Of a DNA stretch of 54,326 nucleotides, positions 43,722 through 52,581 are shown one piece after another. Numbering within the stretch: the first letter of the stretch is position 1; each line of letters opens with the position of its first letter. The translations under genes were made by a program, and so were the position numbers. Source of the DNA: Actinomyces sp. AC-20-1 (lineage in GTDB: Bacteria > Actinomycetota > Actinomycetes > Actinomycetales > Actinomycetaceae); the NCBI RefSeq assembly GCF_023369555.1, contig NZ_JACJVC010000018.1, positions 1 through 54,326 on the forward strand, given 5' to 3'. The notes under the pieces were generated by a model. That model saw only the letters and a list, made by a program, of their open reading frames with translations, was not told where the DNA came from and ran no database searches.

Positions 43722-45392
43722 TCAGGGCATGTAGAAGCTGAGCACCCCCGAGGAGGCCAGGAAGGTGATGGTGCACAGCAGCAGGAGCAGGCCGATCGAG
43801 TAGGGCGCGACCTTCTTGAGGATCTCCGCGTCCTTGCCGGGGGCGTCGAGGGCGGAGGTCGCCACCGCCAGGTTCTGCGGGGAGACGAGCTTGCCCAGGC
43901 CGCCGCCGGCCGTGTTGGCGGCCAGGAGCACCTGCGGGTCCAGGTGGGCGCCGGCCGCGGCGGTCGCCTGGAGGTTGGCGAAGAGGGCGCCCGCCGAGGT
44001 CGCCGAGCCGGCGACCGCCGTGCCCAGCCAGCCCAGCGTCGGCGAGATGAAGGCGAAGGCCGCGCCCGTGGACGCCAGGGCGGCGCCGACGGCGGTGGTC
44101 TGGCCCGAGAAGTTCATGACGTAGGCCAGTGACATCACCAGGACGATGGTGAGGATCGACAGCCGCAGGTTGTAGATCGTGCGCGGCAGGACCATGAGCA
44201 TCTGGGGGACGGAGGTCGGGAAGCGGCCGCCGGAGGAGACCAGGCCGTAGACGACGGCGACGACCAGCCCGGTGACGAAGATCCACGTGCCCGGGTTGGA
44301 CAGGACCTGCAGGGTGTAGACCGCCGAGCTCGCGGGCTCGCCCGTGGGCGTGAGCAGGTTGCCGTAGATGCCGGGCCAGGGGATCTTGACGTCCGTGGAG
44401 GACAGGAAGGCGGACAGGGGGGCGACGAGCTTGGTGGTCGCGATGATGACGACGACGAGGACGTAGGGGAGCAGCGCCAGGCTGATGCGGCCGGCGTCGG
44501 GACGGTCCGTCTCGTTGACGCTCGTGCGGGCGTCCTCGGGGGTCCGGGGGGTCCACACGGCCAGGAAGAGCGTGCAGGCGACGAGGGAGAGCAGGGCGGC
44601 CGAGACGGCCGTGAGCTCGTAGGAGACCTGGGAGACGACGAAGTGGCCGACGGCCATGGCGGCGCCGCCGACGAGGGCGAGCGGCCACAGCTGCTTGACG
44701 CCGCGCATCCCGTCGATGATGAACAGGACGACGAGCGGGACGAGGACGGCGATGATCGCGGTCATACGGCCCATGACGGCGGCGACGGCGACGGGGTCCT
44801 CGCCGCCCAGGCGGCCGGCGGTCGTCGTCGGGATCGCCATGGCGCCGAAGCCGACGTTGATGCCGTTGGCGACCATGGCGGTGACGGCGGCCTTGACCTT
44901 GGGCATCCCGAGGGACAGGAGCATGGCGCAGGTGATGGCGACGGGGGCGCCGAAGCCGGCGAGGCCCTCGAGCAGGCCGGAGAAGCACCAGGCGATGATG
45001 AGGGCCTGGGCCCGCTGGTCGCCCTTGCCGATGAGGTCGAAGACGGACTTGAGGTCCTCGGCGCGGCCGGAGGTCTCGGTGAGGTTGTAGAGCCAGACGG
45101 CCGCCACGATGATGTAGACGATCGGCATCAGGCCCATGGTGGCGCCCTGGGTGGCGGACAGCAGGCTCATGCCCACCGGCATGTGGAAGGCGGCCGCGGC
45201 GATGAGCACCGACAGGACGAGCGCGATGAGCGAGCACCAGTGCGTCTTGACCTTGAACACGCCCATGAGGACGAAGAACACGATGAGGGGCAGCAGCCCG
45301 ACGACCGCGGAGAGGAAGACGTTGCCGCCGACGGCGGTGGTCGAGGGGGTGAAGGCGAGCGGCACGAGGGCGCTCAGGGCGGTGGGACTCAC
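43722..45392 (-). CDS. lldP: L-lactate permease (LctP/LldP family)
   Basis: 556 residues with about 13-14 transmembrane segments. Typical features: VGLLPLIVFFVLMGVFKVKTHW, WCFSGLLEGLAGFGAPVAITCAML, FGAMAIPTTTAGRLGG, SLAYVMNFSGQTTAVGAALASTG, GSATSAGALFANLQ and NTAGGGLGKLVSPQNLAVATSAL. Imports lactate (or glycolate) with protons. The GTG at 45390-45392 is chosen because GGAAG lies eight bases upstream; the open frame runs to 45488. It diverges from the CstR-like operon and feeds LutABC and LldD. Confidence 0.93.
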   Translation of the reverse strand: MSPTALSALVPLAFTPSTTAVGGNVFLSAVVGLLPLIVFFVLMGVFKVKTHWCSLIALVLSVLIAAAAFHMPVGMSLLSATQGATMGLMPIVYIIVAAVWLYNLTETSGRAEDLKSVFDLIGKGDQRAQALIIAWCFSGLLEGLAGFGAPVAITCAMLLSLGMPKVKAAVTAMVANGINVGFGAMAIPTTTAGRLGGEDPVAVAAVMGRMTAIIAVLVPLVVLFIIDGMRGVKQLWPLALVGGAAMAVGHFVVSQVSYELTAVSAALLSLVACTLFLAVWTPRTPEDARTSVNETDRPDAGRISLALLPYVLVVVIIATTKLVAPLSAFLSSTDVKIPWPGIYGNLLTPTGEPASSAVYTLQVLSNPGTWIFVTGLVVAVVYGLVSSGGRFPTSVPQMLMVLPRTIYNLRLSILTIVLVMSLAYVMNFSGQTTAVGAALASTGAAFAFISPTLGWLGTAVAGSATSAGALFANLQATAAAGAHLDPQVLLAANTAGGGLGKLVSPQNLAVATSALDAPGKDAEILKKVAPYSIGLLLLLCTITFLASSGVLSFYMP

Positions 45393-45515
45393 GTGATTCA
45401 CTTCCAGGGTCGGGAGCGGGACGTCGTTGTCGATGTCCCCGGCTGGGTCGGGCTGATTCTGGCACCTCGGGCGGCCGTGCACGAACATGACGAGGAGGTC
45501 GTGGTGACCAGGACT

Positions 45516-45545
45516 GGATTCTATACCCCCGGGGGTATAGAATCC
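45516..45545. promoter_or_regulatory. Perfect 30 bp palindrome, probable CstR/CsoR-family operator
   Basis: GGATTCTATACCCCC (45516-45530) is followed directly by its exact reverse complement (45531-45545). The G/C-tract core ATACCCCC-GGGGGTAT has the form of CsoR/CstR binding sites. It lies 90 bases upstream of the first gene of the operon that encodes a CsoR-family repressor, and TATACC within it could overlap the promoter. The lactate permease start is about 125 bases away on the other side. Confidence 0.82.
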
Positions 45546-45634
45546 TCGCGTTCCGACACCCCGAGGGGAGCCTGCGCCGGCTGCCAGAGCCGGCCTGCCA
45601 GACTCCGAGGGGCACCGAGAGAAAGGACCCTCCC

Positions 45635-45817
45635 ATGTGCCGTCCCGTGACCTGCAAGACCTGCGGCAAGACCACCTGGGCCGGCTGCGGCCAGCACGTC
45701 GACGCCGTCAAGGCCTCCGTCCCCGCCTCCCAGTGGTGCACCTGCGACCGCAGCGCCCCCAAGCCGGGCGCCGCCCCCGCCGGAGGCTTCCTCTCCCGCC
45801 TGCTCGGAGGCCGCTGA
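45635..45817 (+). CDS. Small six-cysteine protein
   Basis: 60 residues with six cysteines (2, 7, 10, 18, 35, 37): TCKTCGKTTWAGCGQHVDAV then QWCTC, followed by a Pro/Ala linker and GGFLSRLLGGR. The CxxC pair and CGQH suggest metal binding or thiol/persulfide chemistry. AAAGGA precedes the ATG, and the next gene starts three bases after the stop. Similar short proteins are, to my knowledge, often near metal or sulfur stress genes, but no function is assigned. As first gene behind the palindrome it would be the most strongly induced member. Confidence 0.85.
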   Translation: MCRPVTCKTCGKTTWAGCGQHVDAVKASVPASQWCTCDRSAPKPGAAPAGGFLSRLLGGR

Positions 45818-45820
45818 CCC

Positions 45821-47524
45821 ATGACCAGCCCGACCCCCGCCCGCCGGGTCATCGTCGTCGGCGGCGTCGCCGCCGGCATGAGCGCCGCCACCCGCCTGCG
45901 CCGCCTCGACGAGCGCGCGAGCATCACCGTCCTCGAGCGCGGCGAGCACGTCTCCTTCGCCAACTGCGGCCTGCCGTACTACGTCGGCGGCGTCATCGAG
46001 GACCGCGACGACCTCCTCCTCCAGACCCCCGCCTCCCTGCGCGAGCGCTTCGGTATCGACGTGCGCGTGCGCACCGAGGCCCTGAGCGTCGACCGCCGGG
46101 CCCGCACCGTCCACGTGCGCACCACCGCCCCCGACGGCACCACCGGTGAGGAGGAGCTGGCCTACGACGCCCTCGTCCTGGCCCCCGGCGCCCGCCCCTT
46201 CGTCCCCCCGGTCCCCGGCGTCGAGCGCGCCCTGACCCTGCGCGACGTCGCCGACGCCGACGCCCTGGCCGCCGCCGTGGCCACCGGCGGCCCCGACGGC
46301 GCCCCCGCCCGCTCCGCCCTCGTCCTGGGGGCCGGCTTCATCGGCATCGAGACCGCCGAGAACCTCCACCACCGGGGCCTGGCCGTCACCGTCGTCGAGC
46401 TGGCCGACCACGTCCTGCCCCCGCTGGACGAGGAGATGGCCGCCCCCGTCGCCGCCCGCCTCGCCCAGGCCGGCATCGAGGTCCGCACCGGCGTGTCCGT
46501 CGCCTCCCTCACCGAGCGCGAGGCGCTGCTCACCGACGGCACCAGCGTGCCCGCCGACGTCGCCGTCGTCGCCGTCGGGGTCCGCCCCGACTCCACGCTC
46601 GCCCGCGAGGCCGGGCTCGAGGTCGACGACCGCGGCGGCATCGTCGTCGACGCCGAGCAGCGCACGAGCGACCCCGCCATCTGGGCCGCGGGCGACGCCG
46701 CCGTCAAGGCCGGTGCCATCGACGGCGCCCCGGCCCTCGTCGCCCTCGCCCAGACCGCCAACCGCCACGGCAGGGTCGTCGCCGACTCGATCGTCGGCCG
46801 CCCGGCGCGCTCCGTGCCCACCATCGCCACCGCCATCGTCGGCGTCCTCGGCCTGCAGGTCGCCATGACCGGGTGGAGCGAGAAGCGGGCGCGCGCCGCG
46901 GGCCTGGACGTCGCCGTCGTCCACGTCCACCCCTCCGACCACGCCGGCTACTACCCCGGCGCCCAGTCGATGAGCCTCAAGCTCGTCGCCGAGGCCGGCA
47001 CGGGACGCGTCCTCGGCGCCCAGGGCGTGGGCCCCTCCGGCGTCGACAAGCGCATCGACGTCATCTCCACCGCGATCCGCGCGGGCCTGACGGCCCCCGA
47101 CCTCGCCGACCTCGAGACCACCTACGCCCCGCCCTTCGGCTCGGCCAAGGACCCGGTGACGATGCTCGGGCTCGTCGCGGACAACACGCTGTCCGGCCTG
47201 ACCCCCACGATCCAGTGGCACGAGCTCGACGAGGCCGTCGCCGCCGGGGCGAGCGTCGTGGACGTGCGCAGCGCCGCCGAGTACGAGCGGGGCCACATCC
47301 CCGGCGCCGTCAACATCAGCGTCGACGGCATGCGCGAGCACCTGGACGAGCTCCCCGACGGCCCGCTCATCGTCTCCTGCCAGGTGGGCCTGCGCGGTCA
47401 CGTCGCCGCGCGCCTGCTGCTCCAGCACGGGCGCGAGGTGCGCAACCTCGACGGCGGCTGGCGCACCTGGTCCGCCGTCCACGGCGCCGGCGTCACCGGC
47501 CCCGAGCCCGGGCAGGTGCGCTGA
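45821..47524 (+). CDS. CoA-disulfide reductase with C-terminal rhodanese domain
   Basis: 567 residues. The first 450 or so form an FAD/NAD(P)H pyridine-nucleotide-disulfide oxidoreductase of the CoADR/NADH-persulfide-reductase class: FAD motif VIVVGGVAAGMSAATRLRR, the single active cysteine in FANCGLPYYVGG (about 48), NAD motif ALVLGAGFIGIETAENL and DPAIWAAGDAA. The last 100 residues are a rhodanese domain with its cysteine in VSCQVGLRGHVAARLL (about 520). CoADR-RHD fusions reduce CoA persulfide or polysulfide to sulfide, so this enzyme should handle reactive sulfur species. Its TGA overlaps the ATG of the repressor. Confidence 0.92.
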   Translation: MTSPTPARRVIVVGGVAAGMSAATRLRRLDERASITVLERGEHVSFANCGLPYYVGGVIEDRDDLLLQTPASLRERFGIDVRVRTEALSVDRRARTVHVRTTAPDGTTGEEELAYDALVLAPGARPFVPPVPGVERALTLRDVADADALAAAVATGGPDGAPARSALVLGAGFIGIETAENLHHRGLAVTVVELADHVLPPLDEEMAAPVAARLAQAGIEVRTGVSVASLTEREALLTDGTSVPADVAVVAVGVRPDSTLAREAGLEVDDRGGIVVDAEQRTSDPAIWAAGDAAVKAGAIDGAPALVALAQTANRHGRVVADSIVGRPARSVPTIATAIVGVLGLQVAMTGWSEKRARAAGLDVAVVHVHPSDHAGYYPGAQSMSLKLVAEAGTGRVLGAQGVGPSGVDKRIDVISTAIRAGLTAPDLADLETTYAPPFGSAKDPVTMLGLVADNTLSGLTPTIQWHELDEAVAAGASVVDVRSAAEYERGHIPGAVNISVDGMREHLDELPDGPLIVSCQVGLRGHVAARLLLQHGREVRNLDGGWRTWSAVHGAGVTGPEPGQVR

Positions 47525-47793
47525 TGGCCGTCGAGCTCGACCCCGAGGAGCTGCGCCCCACCATCACGCGCCTCAAGCGCGCCCGCGGCCAGCTCGACGG
47601 CGTCATCCGCATGCTCGAGGAGGGGCGCGACTGCGAGGCCGTGGTCACGCAGGTCGCCGCTGTGTCCAAGGCCGTGGACCGCGCCGGCTTCGCCATCATC
47701 GCGACCGGGCTGCGCACCTGCTACGCGGACGAGCCCTCCGGCGAGGGCGTGGACGTCAAGCGCCTGGAGAGGCTGTTCCTCTCCCTGTCCTGA
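47524..47793 (+). CDS. cstR: CsoR/CstR-family repressor, probably persulfide-sensing (CstR-like)
   Basis: 89 residues of the all-helical metal-sensitive repressor family: RLKRARGQLDGVIRMLEEGRDCEAVVTQVAAVSKAVDRAG. Cys37 and Cys66 are 29 residues apart, as in both CsoR and CstR. The copper-binding His of CsoR, four residues before the second Cys, is replaced by Gly62, so a copper site is unlikely and a thiol/persulfide switch (CstR) fits better. The operon partner, a CoADR-rhodanese, supports this. It is translationally coupled through TGATG, and the 30 bp palindrome is the probable autoregulated operator. The gene symbol is by analogy. Confidence 0.83.
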   Translation: MAVELDPEELRPTITRLKRARGQLDGVIRMLEEGRDCEAVVTQVAAVSKAVDRAGFAIIATGLRTCYADEPSGEGVDVKRLERLFLSLS

Positions 47794-47794
47794 T

Positions 47795-47831
47795 CCCGTT
47801 CCCGGGCCCCGCCGCGGGGCCCGGGAACGGG
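47795..47831 (+). terminator. Strong hairpin after the CstR-like gene
   Basis: A perfect 17 bp stem, CCCGTTCCCGGGCCCCG (47795-47811) with 47815-47831, has the loop CCG and begins one base after the stop codon. It may serve both this operon and glpK (minus strand, ending at 47902). Confidence 0.85.
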
Positions 47832-47901
47832 GCGGCCCGCCCGGGCGGCTGCCCTGATGGCGGCCTGGATGGCTCCGCCCGGTCTGCCCGGACTACCCGG
47901 T

Positions 47902-49557
47902 CTACTCGATGACGTCCTCGTCCACCCAGTCCAGGGTGCGCTCGACCGCCTTGCGCCAGTTGCGGAACAGGCGCTCGCGCTCGGCCTCGGGCATCCGCGG
48001 CTCCCAGCGCCGGCCCTCCGCCCAGTTGTCGACGACGTCCTGGGTTCCCGACCAGAAGCCCACCGCGATGCCCGCCGCGTAGGCCGCGCCCAGCGCCGTC
48101 GTCTCCGCCACGCGCGGGCGCACCACCGGCACACCCACCTGGTCCGCCTGGAACTGCATGAGCAGCTCGTCGCGGGTCATGCCGCCGTCGACCTTGAGCT
48201 CGGTCAGGCGCGAGCCCGTGGCCGCGGCGTCGCGGTTCATCGCCTCCAGCACCTCGCGGGCCTGGAAGGCGGTGGCCTCCTCGACGGCGCGCGCGATGTG
48301 CGCCTTGTTGACGAAGCGGGTCAGCCCCACGAGCACCCCGCGCGCGTCGGGCCGCCAGTGCGGGGCGAAGAGCCCCGAGAAGGCCGGCACGAAGTAGGCG
48401 CCGCCGTTGTCCTCGACGCTGCGGGCCAGCTCCTCGACCTGGCGCGAGTCGGTGATGATGCCGAGGTTGTCACGCAGCCACTGCACGAGCGAGCCCGCCA
48501 CCGCGATGGAGCCCTCCAGGGCGTACACGGGCGCCTCGCCCTCGATCTGGTAGGCGACGGTGGTGAGCAGGCCGTTGTCGCTGCGCACCGGCTCGGTGCC
48601 CGTGTTCATGAGCATGAAGCAGCCCGTGCCGTAGGTGTTCTTCGCCTGCCCCCTCTCGAAGCAGGCCTGCCCGAAGGTCGCCGCCTGCTGGTCGCCCAGG
48701 ATCCCGGCGACCGGCGTGTCCACCAGCAGGCCGTTGCGCCGGCCGTGCCCGTAGACCGTGGCCGAGGGGCGGATCTCGGGCAGCATGGACAGCGGGATGC
48801 CCATGTCCGCGCAGATCTCCTCGTTCCAGTCGAGGGTGTCGATGTTCATGAGCATCGTGCGCGAGGCGTTGGTGACGTCCGTGGCGTGCACGCCGCCGTT
48901 GACGCCGCCCGTGAGGTTCCACAGGACCCACGAGTCCATCGTGCCCATGAGCAGGTCCCCGGCCTCGGCCCGCTCGCGCGCGCCCTCGACGTTCTCCAGG
49001 ACCCAGGCGACCTTCGGGCCCGCGAAGTAGGTCGCCAGCCCCAGGCCCACCCGGTCCTTGTAGCGGTCGTAGTCGTGCACGCCGTCCGGGGCCTGGGCGG
49101 CACGTGGGGAGGCGGCCGCCAGGCGGTCGCAGATGGCCTGCGTGCGCGTGTCCTGCCAGACGATGACGTGGTGGACGGGCTCGCCCGTGCGGCGGTCCCA
49201 CACGACGGCGCTCTCACGCTGGTTCGTCAGGCCCACGGCGGCGATCTCATGGCGGTTGACCTCCGCCTTCGACAGGACCCCGGCGACGACGGCGCGCACG
49301 TTGGCCCAGATCTGCACGGCGTCGTGCTCCACCCAGCCGGCCCGGGGCAGGATCTGGTCGTGCTCGGCCTGGTCGACGGCGACGACCGAGCCGGCGTGGT
49401 CGAAGAGGATCGCGCGCGAGGAGGTCGTGCCCTGGTCGATGGCGAGCACGTAGCGGGGGCCAGGAGCGGCAGCGCGGTCGACTGCGTCGGTGCCGACGGC
49501 GCTGCCGGCCCCGGTCTCGTGCGCACCGGTGGTCGTCGTGGGGCTGGGGGACGTCAT
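47902..49557 (-). CDS. glpK: Glycerol kinase
   Basis: Phosphorylates glycerol to sn-glycerol 3-phosphate. 551 residues; a low-complexity N-terminal extension of about 35 residues precedes [21 protein letters not shown], and [63 protein letters not shown] and [19 protein letters not shown] follow in family order. AGGGAG lies eight bases before the ATG. It lies downstream of glpD, 75 bases away on the same strand. No glycerol facilitator gene is present in this cluster. Confidence 0.96.
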   Translation of the reverse strand: MTSPSPTTTTGAHETGAGSAVGTDAVDRAAAPGPRYVLAIDQGTTSSRAILFDHAGSVVAVDQAEHDQILPRAGWVEHDAVQIWANVRAVVAGVLSKAEVNRHEIAAVGLTNQRESAVVWDRRTGEPVHHVIVWQDTRTQAICDRLAAASPRAAQAPDGVHDYDRYKDRVGLGLATYFAGPKVAWVLENVEGARERAEAGDLLMGTMDSWVLWNLTGGVNGGVHATDVTNASRTMLMNIDTLDWNEEICADMGIPLSMLPEIRPSATVYGHGRRNGLLVDTPVAGILGDQQAATFGQACFERGQAKNTYGTGCFMLMNTGTEPVRSDNGLLTTVAYQIEGEAPVYALEGSIAVAGSLVQWLRDNLGIITDSRQVEELARSVEDNGGAYFVPAFSGLFAPHWRPDARGVLVGLTRFVNKAHIARAVEEATAFQAREVLEAMNRDAAATGSRLTELKVDGGMTRDELLMQFQADQVGVPVVRPRVAETTALGAAYAAGIAVGFWSGTQDVVDNWAEGRRWEPRMPEAERERLFRNWRKAVERTLDWVDEDVIE

Positions 49558-49632
49558 CGTCTGGGCTCCCTGTGTGAGTCCGGCCGGCGGGCCGGTGAGT
49601 CGGGCTGGCGGTTCGAGATGGTGCCGAGTGTG

Positions 49633-51357
49633 TCAGATGGCGACCTCGACCTGGGCGACGGCGGCCGCGTCGGTCGCCTCCTTCTCGGCGGCCAGGACCT
49701 GCTCGACCCGGGCCGCGTAGGCGGCCTTCTCAGCCTCGACGGCGGCCGCGTCCCAGCCGAGCAGCGGGGCCATGACCTCAAGGACCTCGTCCGCGGCGCC
49801 CAGGCCGTGGTCGCGGCGCTCGATGTCCAGGCGCACGCGCCGCAGGAGCACGTCGTCGAGGTGGGCGGCGCCCTCGTGGGTCACGGCCCAGGCGACCTCC
49901 GCCTTGAGGAAGGCGGGCTCGGCGGCCAGCGGCTCGCCCAGCCCCGGCTCGGCGTCGATCGTCTCGAGCAGGGCGGGCAGCTCGTCGCCGTAGCGGTCGA
50001 GCAGGTGGGTCACGCGCGCCAGCGTCCAGCCGCGCTCGCGGGCGATGTCACCGGCCCGGTCCGCGACCTCGTGGTAGCCGGCGGCGCCGACCAGCGGCAG
50101 GTCCGCCGTGGCGGAGGGGTGCGCCTTGGCCCCGGCCTCGCCCAGGGCGTGGTCGACGGCGTCGGCGGCCATGACCCGGTAGGTGGTGAGCTTGCCTCCG
50201 GCGATGGCCGTCAGGCCCGGCACGATGCGGGTGACCGTGTGCTCGCGCGAGACCTTGGTGGAGGAGGCCTCGGCCCCGGGGCGCAGGCGGGGCTGCAGCA
50301 GCGGGCGCAGCCCGGCGTACACGCCGATGACGTCCTCGCGGCTGATGGGGCGCTCCAGGACGGCGTTGGCGTGCTCCAGGACGTAGTCGATGTCCGCGGA
50401 GGTCGCCACCGGCTTGGCCACGTCCTCGCTCCACGGGGTGTCCGTGGTGCCGATGACCCAGTAGCGCGGCCACGGGATGATGAACAGGACGGACTTCTCG
50501 GTGCGCAGGAAGATGCCGGTCTCGGCGTCGATGGCCTCGCGGGGCACGACGACGTGGATGCCCTTGGAGGCGAGGACCTTGAGGCCGCCCTCACTGGTGG
50601 CCAGGTCCTGGGTGTCCTCGGTCCACACCCCGGTGGCGTTGATGACCTGGCGGGCGCGGACCTCGTGCGTCCGCCAGGTCTCGAGGTCGGTGACGACGGC
50701 GCCGGTGACGCTGTCGCCCTGGCGCAGGAAGCCGGTCACCTTGGTGCGGCTGGCGGCGAGGGCGCCCAGGCCGACGGCGGTGCGCACGAGGTCGATGACC
50801 AGGCGGGCGTCGTCGACGCGCGCGTCGTAGAACTGGATGGCGCCGGCGAGCCGGGAGGTGTCCAGGGCGGGGGCCAGGGCCTTGGTGCCCTTGCGGCCCA
50901 GGTGCTTCTGGGCGGGGACGGTCTGGTGGCCGCGGGCGCCGGCCAGGGCCAGGGCGTCGTACATGCCGATCCCGACGGCGGAGTAGGAGCGCTCGACCTG
51001 GTGCTTGAGGGGCCAGAGGAAGGGCTGGGCCTTGACCAGGTGGGGGGCGGTGCGGGTGAGCAGGCGGCCGCGCTCGGTGAGGGACTCGTGCACGAGGGCG
51101 AAGTTGAGCTGGTAGAGGTAGCGCAGACCGCCGTGGACGAGCTTGGAGGACCATGAGGAGGTGCCCGACGCCCAGTCGCCCATCTCGACGATGCCCGTGC
51201 GCAGGCCGCGGCTGGCGGCGTCCACCGCGATGCCGGCGCCGGTGACGCCCCCGCCGACGACGAGGACGTCCAGTCCCTCCGCCGCGCTCATGGCCTCCAG
51301 CGCGGCGCTGCGCTGGGCGGTGGTCAGGGCGCTGTCGGTGTGGCTGGTGGTGCTCAT
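49633..51357 (-). CDS. glpD: Glycerol-3-phosphate dehydrogenase (FAD)
   Basis: Oxidises glycerol 3-phosphate to dihydroxyacetone phosphate at the membrane. 574 residues: FAD motif VLVVGGGVTGAGIAVDAASRGLRTGIVE, SSWSSKLVHGGLRYLYQLNFALVHESLTERGRL, QFYDARVDDARLV, PWPRYWVIGTTDTPW and TAIAGGKLTTYRVMA, with a C-terminal helical domain. GAGGAGC precedes the ATG at 51357; the frame extends 16 codons further without support. It is the first gene of glpDK and diverges from the SorC-type regulator. Confidence 0.95.
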   Translation of the reverse strand: MSTTSHTDSALTTAQRSAALEAMSAAEGLDVLVVGGGVTGAGIAVDAASRGLRTGIVEMGDWASGTSSWSSKLVHGGLRYLYQLNFALVHESLTERGRLLTRTAPHLVKAQPFLWPLKHQVERSYSAVGIGMYDALALAGARGHQTVPAQKHLGRKGTKALAPALDTSRLAGAIQFYDARVDDARLVIDLVRTAVGLGALAASRTKVTGFLRQGDSVTGAVVTDLETWRTHEVRARQVINATGVWTEDTQDLATSEGGLKVLASKGIHVVVPREAIDAETGIFLRTEKSVLFIIPWPRYWVIGTTDTPWSEDVAKPVATSADIDYVLEHANAVLERPISREDVIGVYAGLRPLLQPRLRPGAEASSTKVSREHTVTRIVPGLTAIAGGKLTTYRVMAADAVDHALGEAGAKAHPSATADLPLVGAAGYHEVADRAGDIARERGWTLARVTHLLDRYGDELPALLETIDAEPGLGEPLAAEPAFLKAEVAWAVTHEGAAHLDDVLLRRVRLDIERRDHGLGAADEVLEVMAPLLGWDAAAVEAEKAAYAARVEQVLAAEKEATDAAAVAQVEVAI

Positions 51358-51453
51358 GGCTGCTCCTCGGGTCAGGCGCCGCGGGGTGCCCGGGCGTGTC
51401 GGCACGTGTCCTCCTCAAGGATCACGAGGGTGTGCGAGGATGAGCAAGCATCA

Positions 51454-51467
51454 TGCACGAACGTGCA
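51454..51467. promoter_or_regulatory. Palindromic operator candidate between glpD and its divergent regulator
   Basis: TGCACG-AA-CGTGCA is a perfect inverted repeat with a 2-base centre, 26 bases before the regulator ATG and about 95 bases from glpD. It is a likely site for the divergently encoded regulator. Confidence 0.5.
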
Positions 51468-51492
51468 CCACCGGAGGGGAGGACCTGGGACG

Positions 51493-52581
51493 ATGCCCAC
51501 CACACGGAGCGCGGCCGCCACCGCCCCCACCGCCACGAGCCCCGGCGCCGTCTACACCGCCGCCTCGATGTACTACGCGCAGGGCGAGACCATGGAGGTC
51601 ATCGCCCGCCACCTGGGCGTCTCGCGCTCCACCGTCTCCCGCCTGCTCGCCCGCGCCCGCGACGAGGGAGTCGTGCGCATCGAGCTGCGCGAGCCCGGAG
51701 CCGCCGGCAGCCTCGAGCGCCACCTCCTCGACGAGCACGGCGTGCGCGCCCGCATCGTCCACGTGCGCGAGGGCACCACCGAGATCCACCGCCTCCAGCA
51801 GGTCGCCGCCGTCGCCGCCACCACCCTCACCGAGATGATCGACGCCGAGGCCGCCCAGGCCGGTACCACCCGCCCCGACGGGCCGGCCGCCGTCGGCCAT
51901 GACACGGCCCCGGACGCGGACGGCGGGCTCGTCGTCGGCGTCGCCTGGGGCACCACCATGGGAGAGCTCGGCGCCGCCCTGCCCACCCGGCGCGTGCCCG
52001 GACTCACCCTCGTCCAGCTCAACGGCGCCTCCGACCCCCTGCGCGAGGGCCCCAGCGCGGGGGACGTCCTGTCCCGCATGGGCCAGTGCCTGGGAGCACG
52101 GACCATCGCCTTCCCCGTGCCCGCCTTCTTCGACCAGGTCGCCACCCGCCGGGCCATGTGGTCCGAGCGCTCCGTCAAGCGCGTCCTCGCCGTCGCCGAG
52201 CGCGCCCGCATCGCCGTCTTCGGCGTCGGCTCGCTCAGCTCGGAGCTGCCCAGCCAGGTCTACTCCGGCGGCCACCTCACCCGCGCGGACCTCGCCGTCG
52301 CCCGCCGCGAGGAGGTCGTCGGGGACGTGTGCACCGTCCTCCTGCGCGCCGACGGCACCTGGCGTGACATCGACCTCAACGCCCGGGCCACCGGCCCCAC
52401 GCCCGCCCAGCTCGCCCGCGTCCCGCGCAGACTGTGCGTCGTGGCCGGCACCGGCAAGGCCCGTGCCGCGCTCGCGGCCCTGCGCGCCCGGGTCGCCACC
52501 GACCTCGTCATCGACGGCGCCACCGCCCGCGCCGTCCTGGCGCTCAGCCACCGGCAGGACCACCGGAAGGACAGGACATGA
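51493..52581 (+). CDS. SorC/DeoR-type sugar-binding transcriptional regulator
   Basis: 362 residues: an N-terminal helix-turn-helix (AASMYYAQGETMEVIARHLGVSRSTVSRLLARARDEGVVRI) and a C-terminal sugar-phosphate-binding domain of the SorC family (GVAWGTTMGELGAALPTRR, FFDQVATRRAMWSERSVKRVLAVAERARIAVFGVGSL, GDVCTVLLRADG). It is divergent from glpD and so is the probable regulator of glpDK, responding to glycerol 3-phosphate or a relative. GGAGGGGAGG lies about 12 bases before the ATG. Its stop overlaps the next ATG (ATGA), coupling it to argA. Confidence 0.9.
   Translation: MPTTRSAAATAPTATSPGAVYTAASMYYAQGETMEVIARHLGVSRSTVSRLLARARDEGVVRIELREPGAAGSLERHLLDEHGVRARIVHVREGTTEIHRLQQVAAVAATTLTEMIDAEAAQAGTTRPDGPAAVGHDTAPDADGGLVVGVAWGTTMGELGAALPTRRVPGLTLVQLNGASDPLREGPSAGDVLSRMGQCLGARTIAFPVPAFFDQVATRRAMWSERSVKRVLAVAERARIAVFGVGSLSSELPSQVYSGGHLTRADLAVARREEVVGDVCTVLLRADGTWRDIDLNARATGPTPAQLARVPRRLCVVAGTGKARAALAALRARVATDLVIDGATARAVLALSHRQDHRKDRT

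Noticed and set aside
47524-47793. Copper-sensing CsoR
   Set aside because: The His four residues before the second Cys is Gly, and the operon holds sulfur chemistry enzymes rather than a copper exporter.
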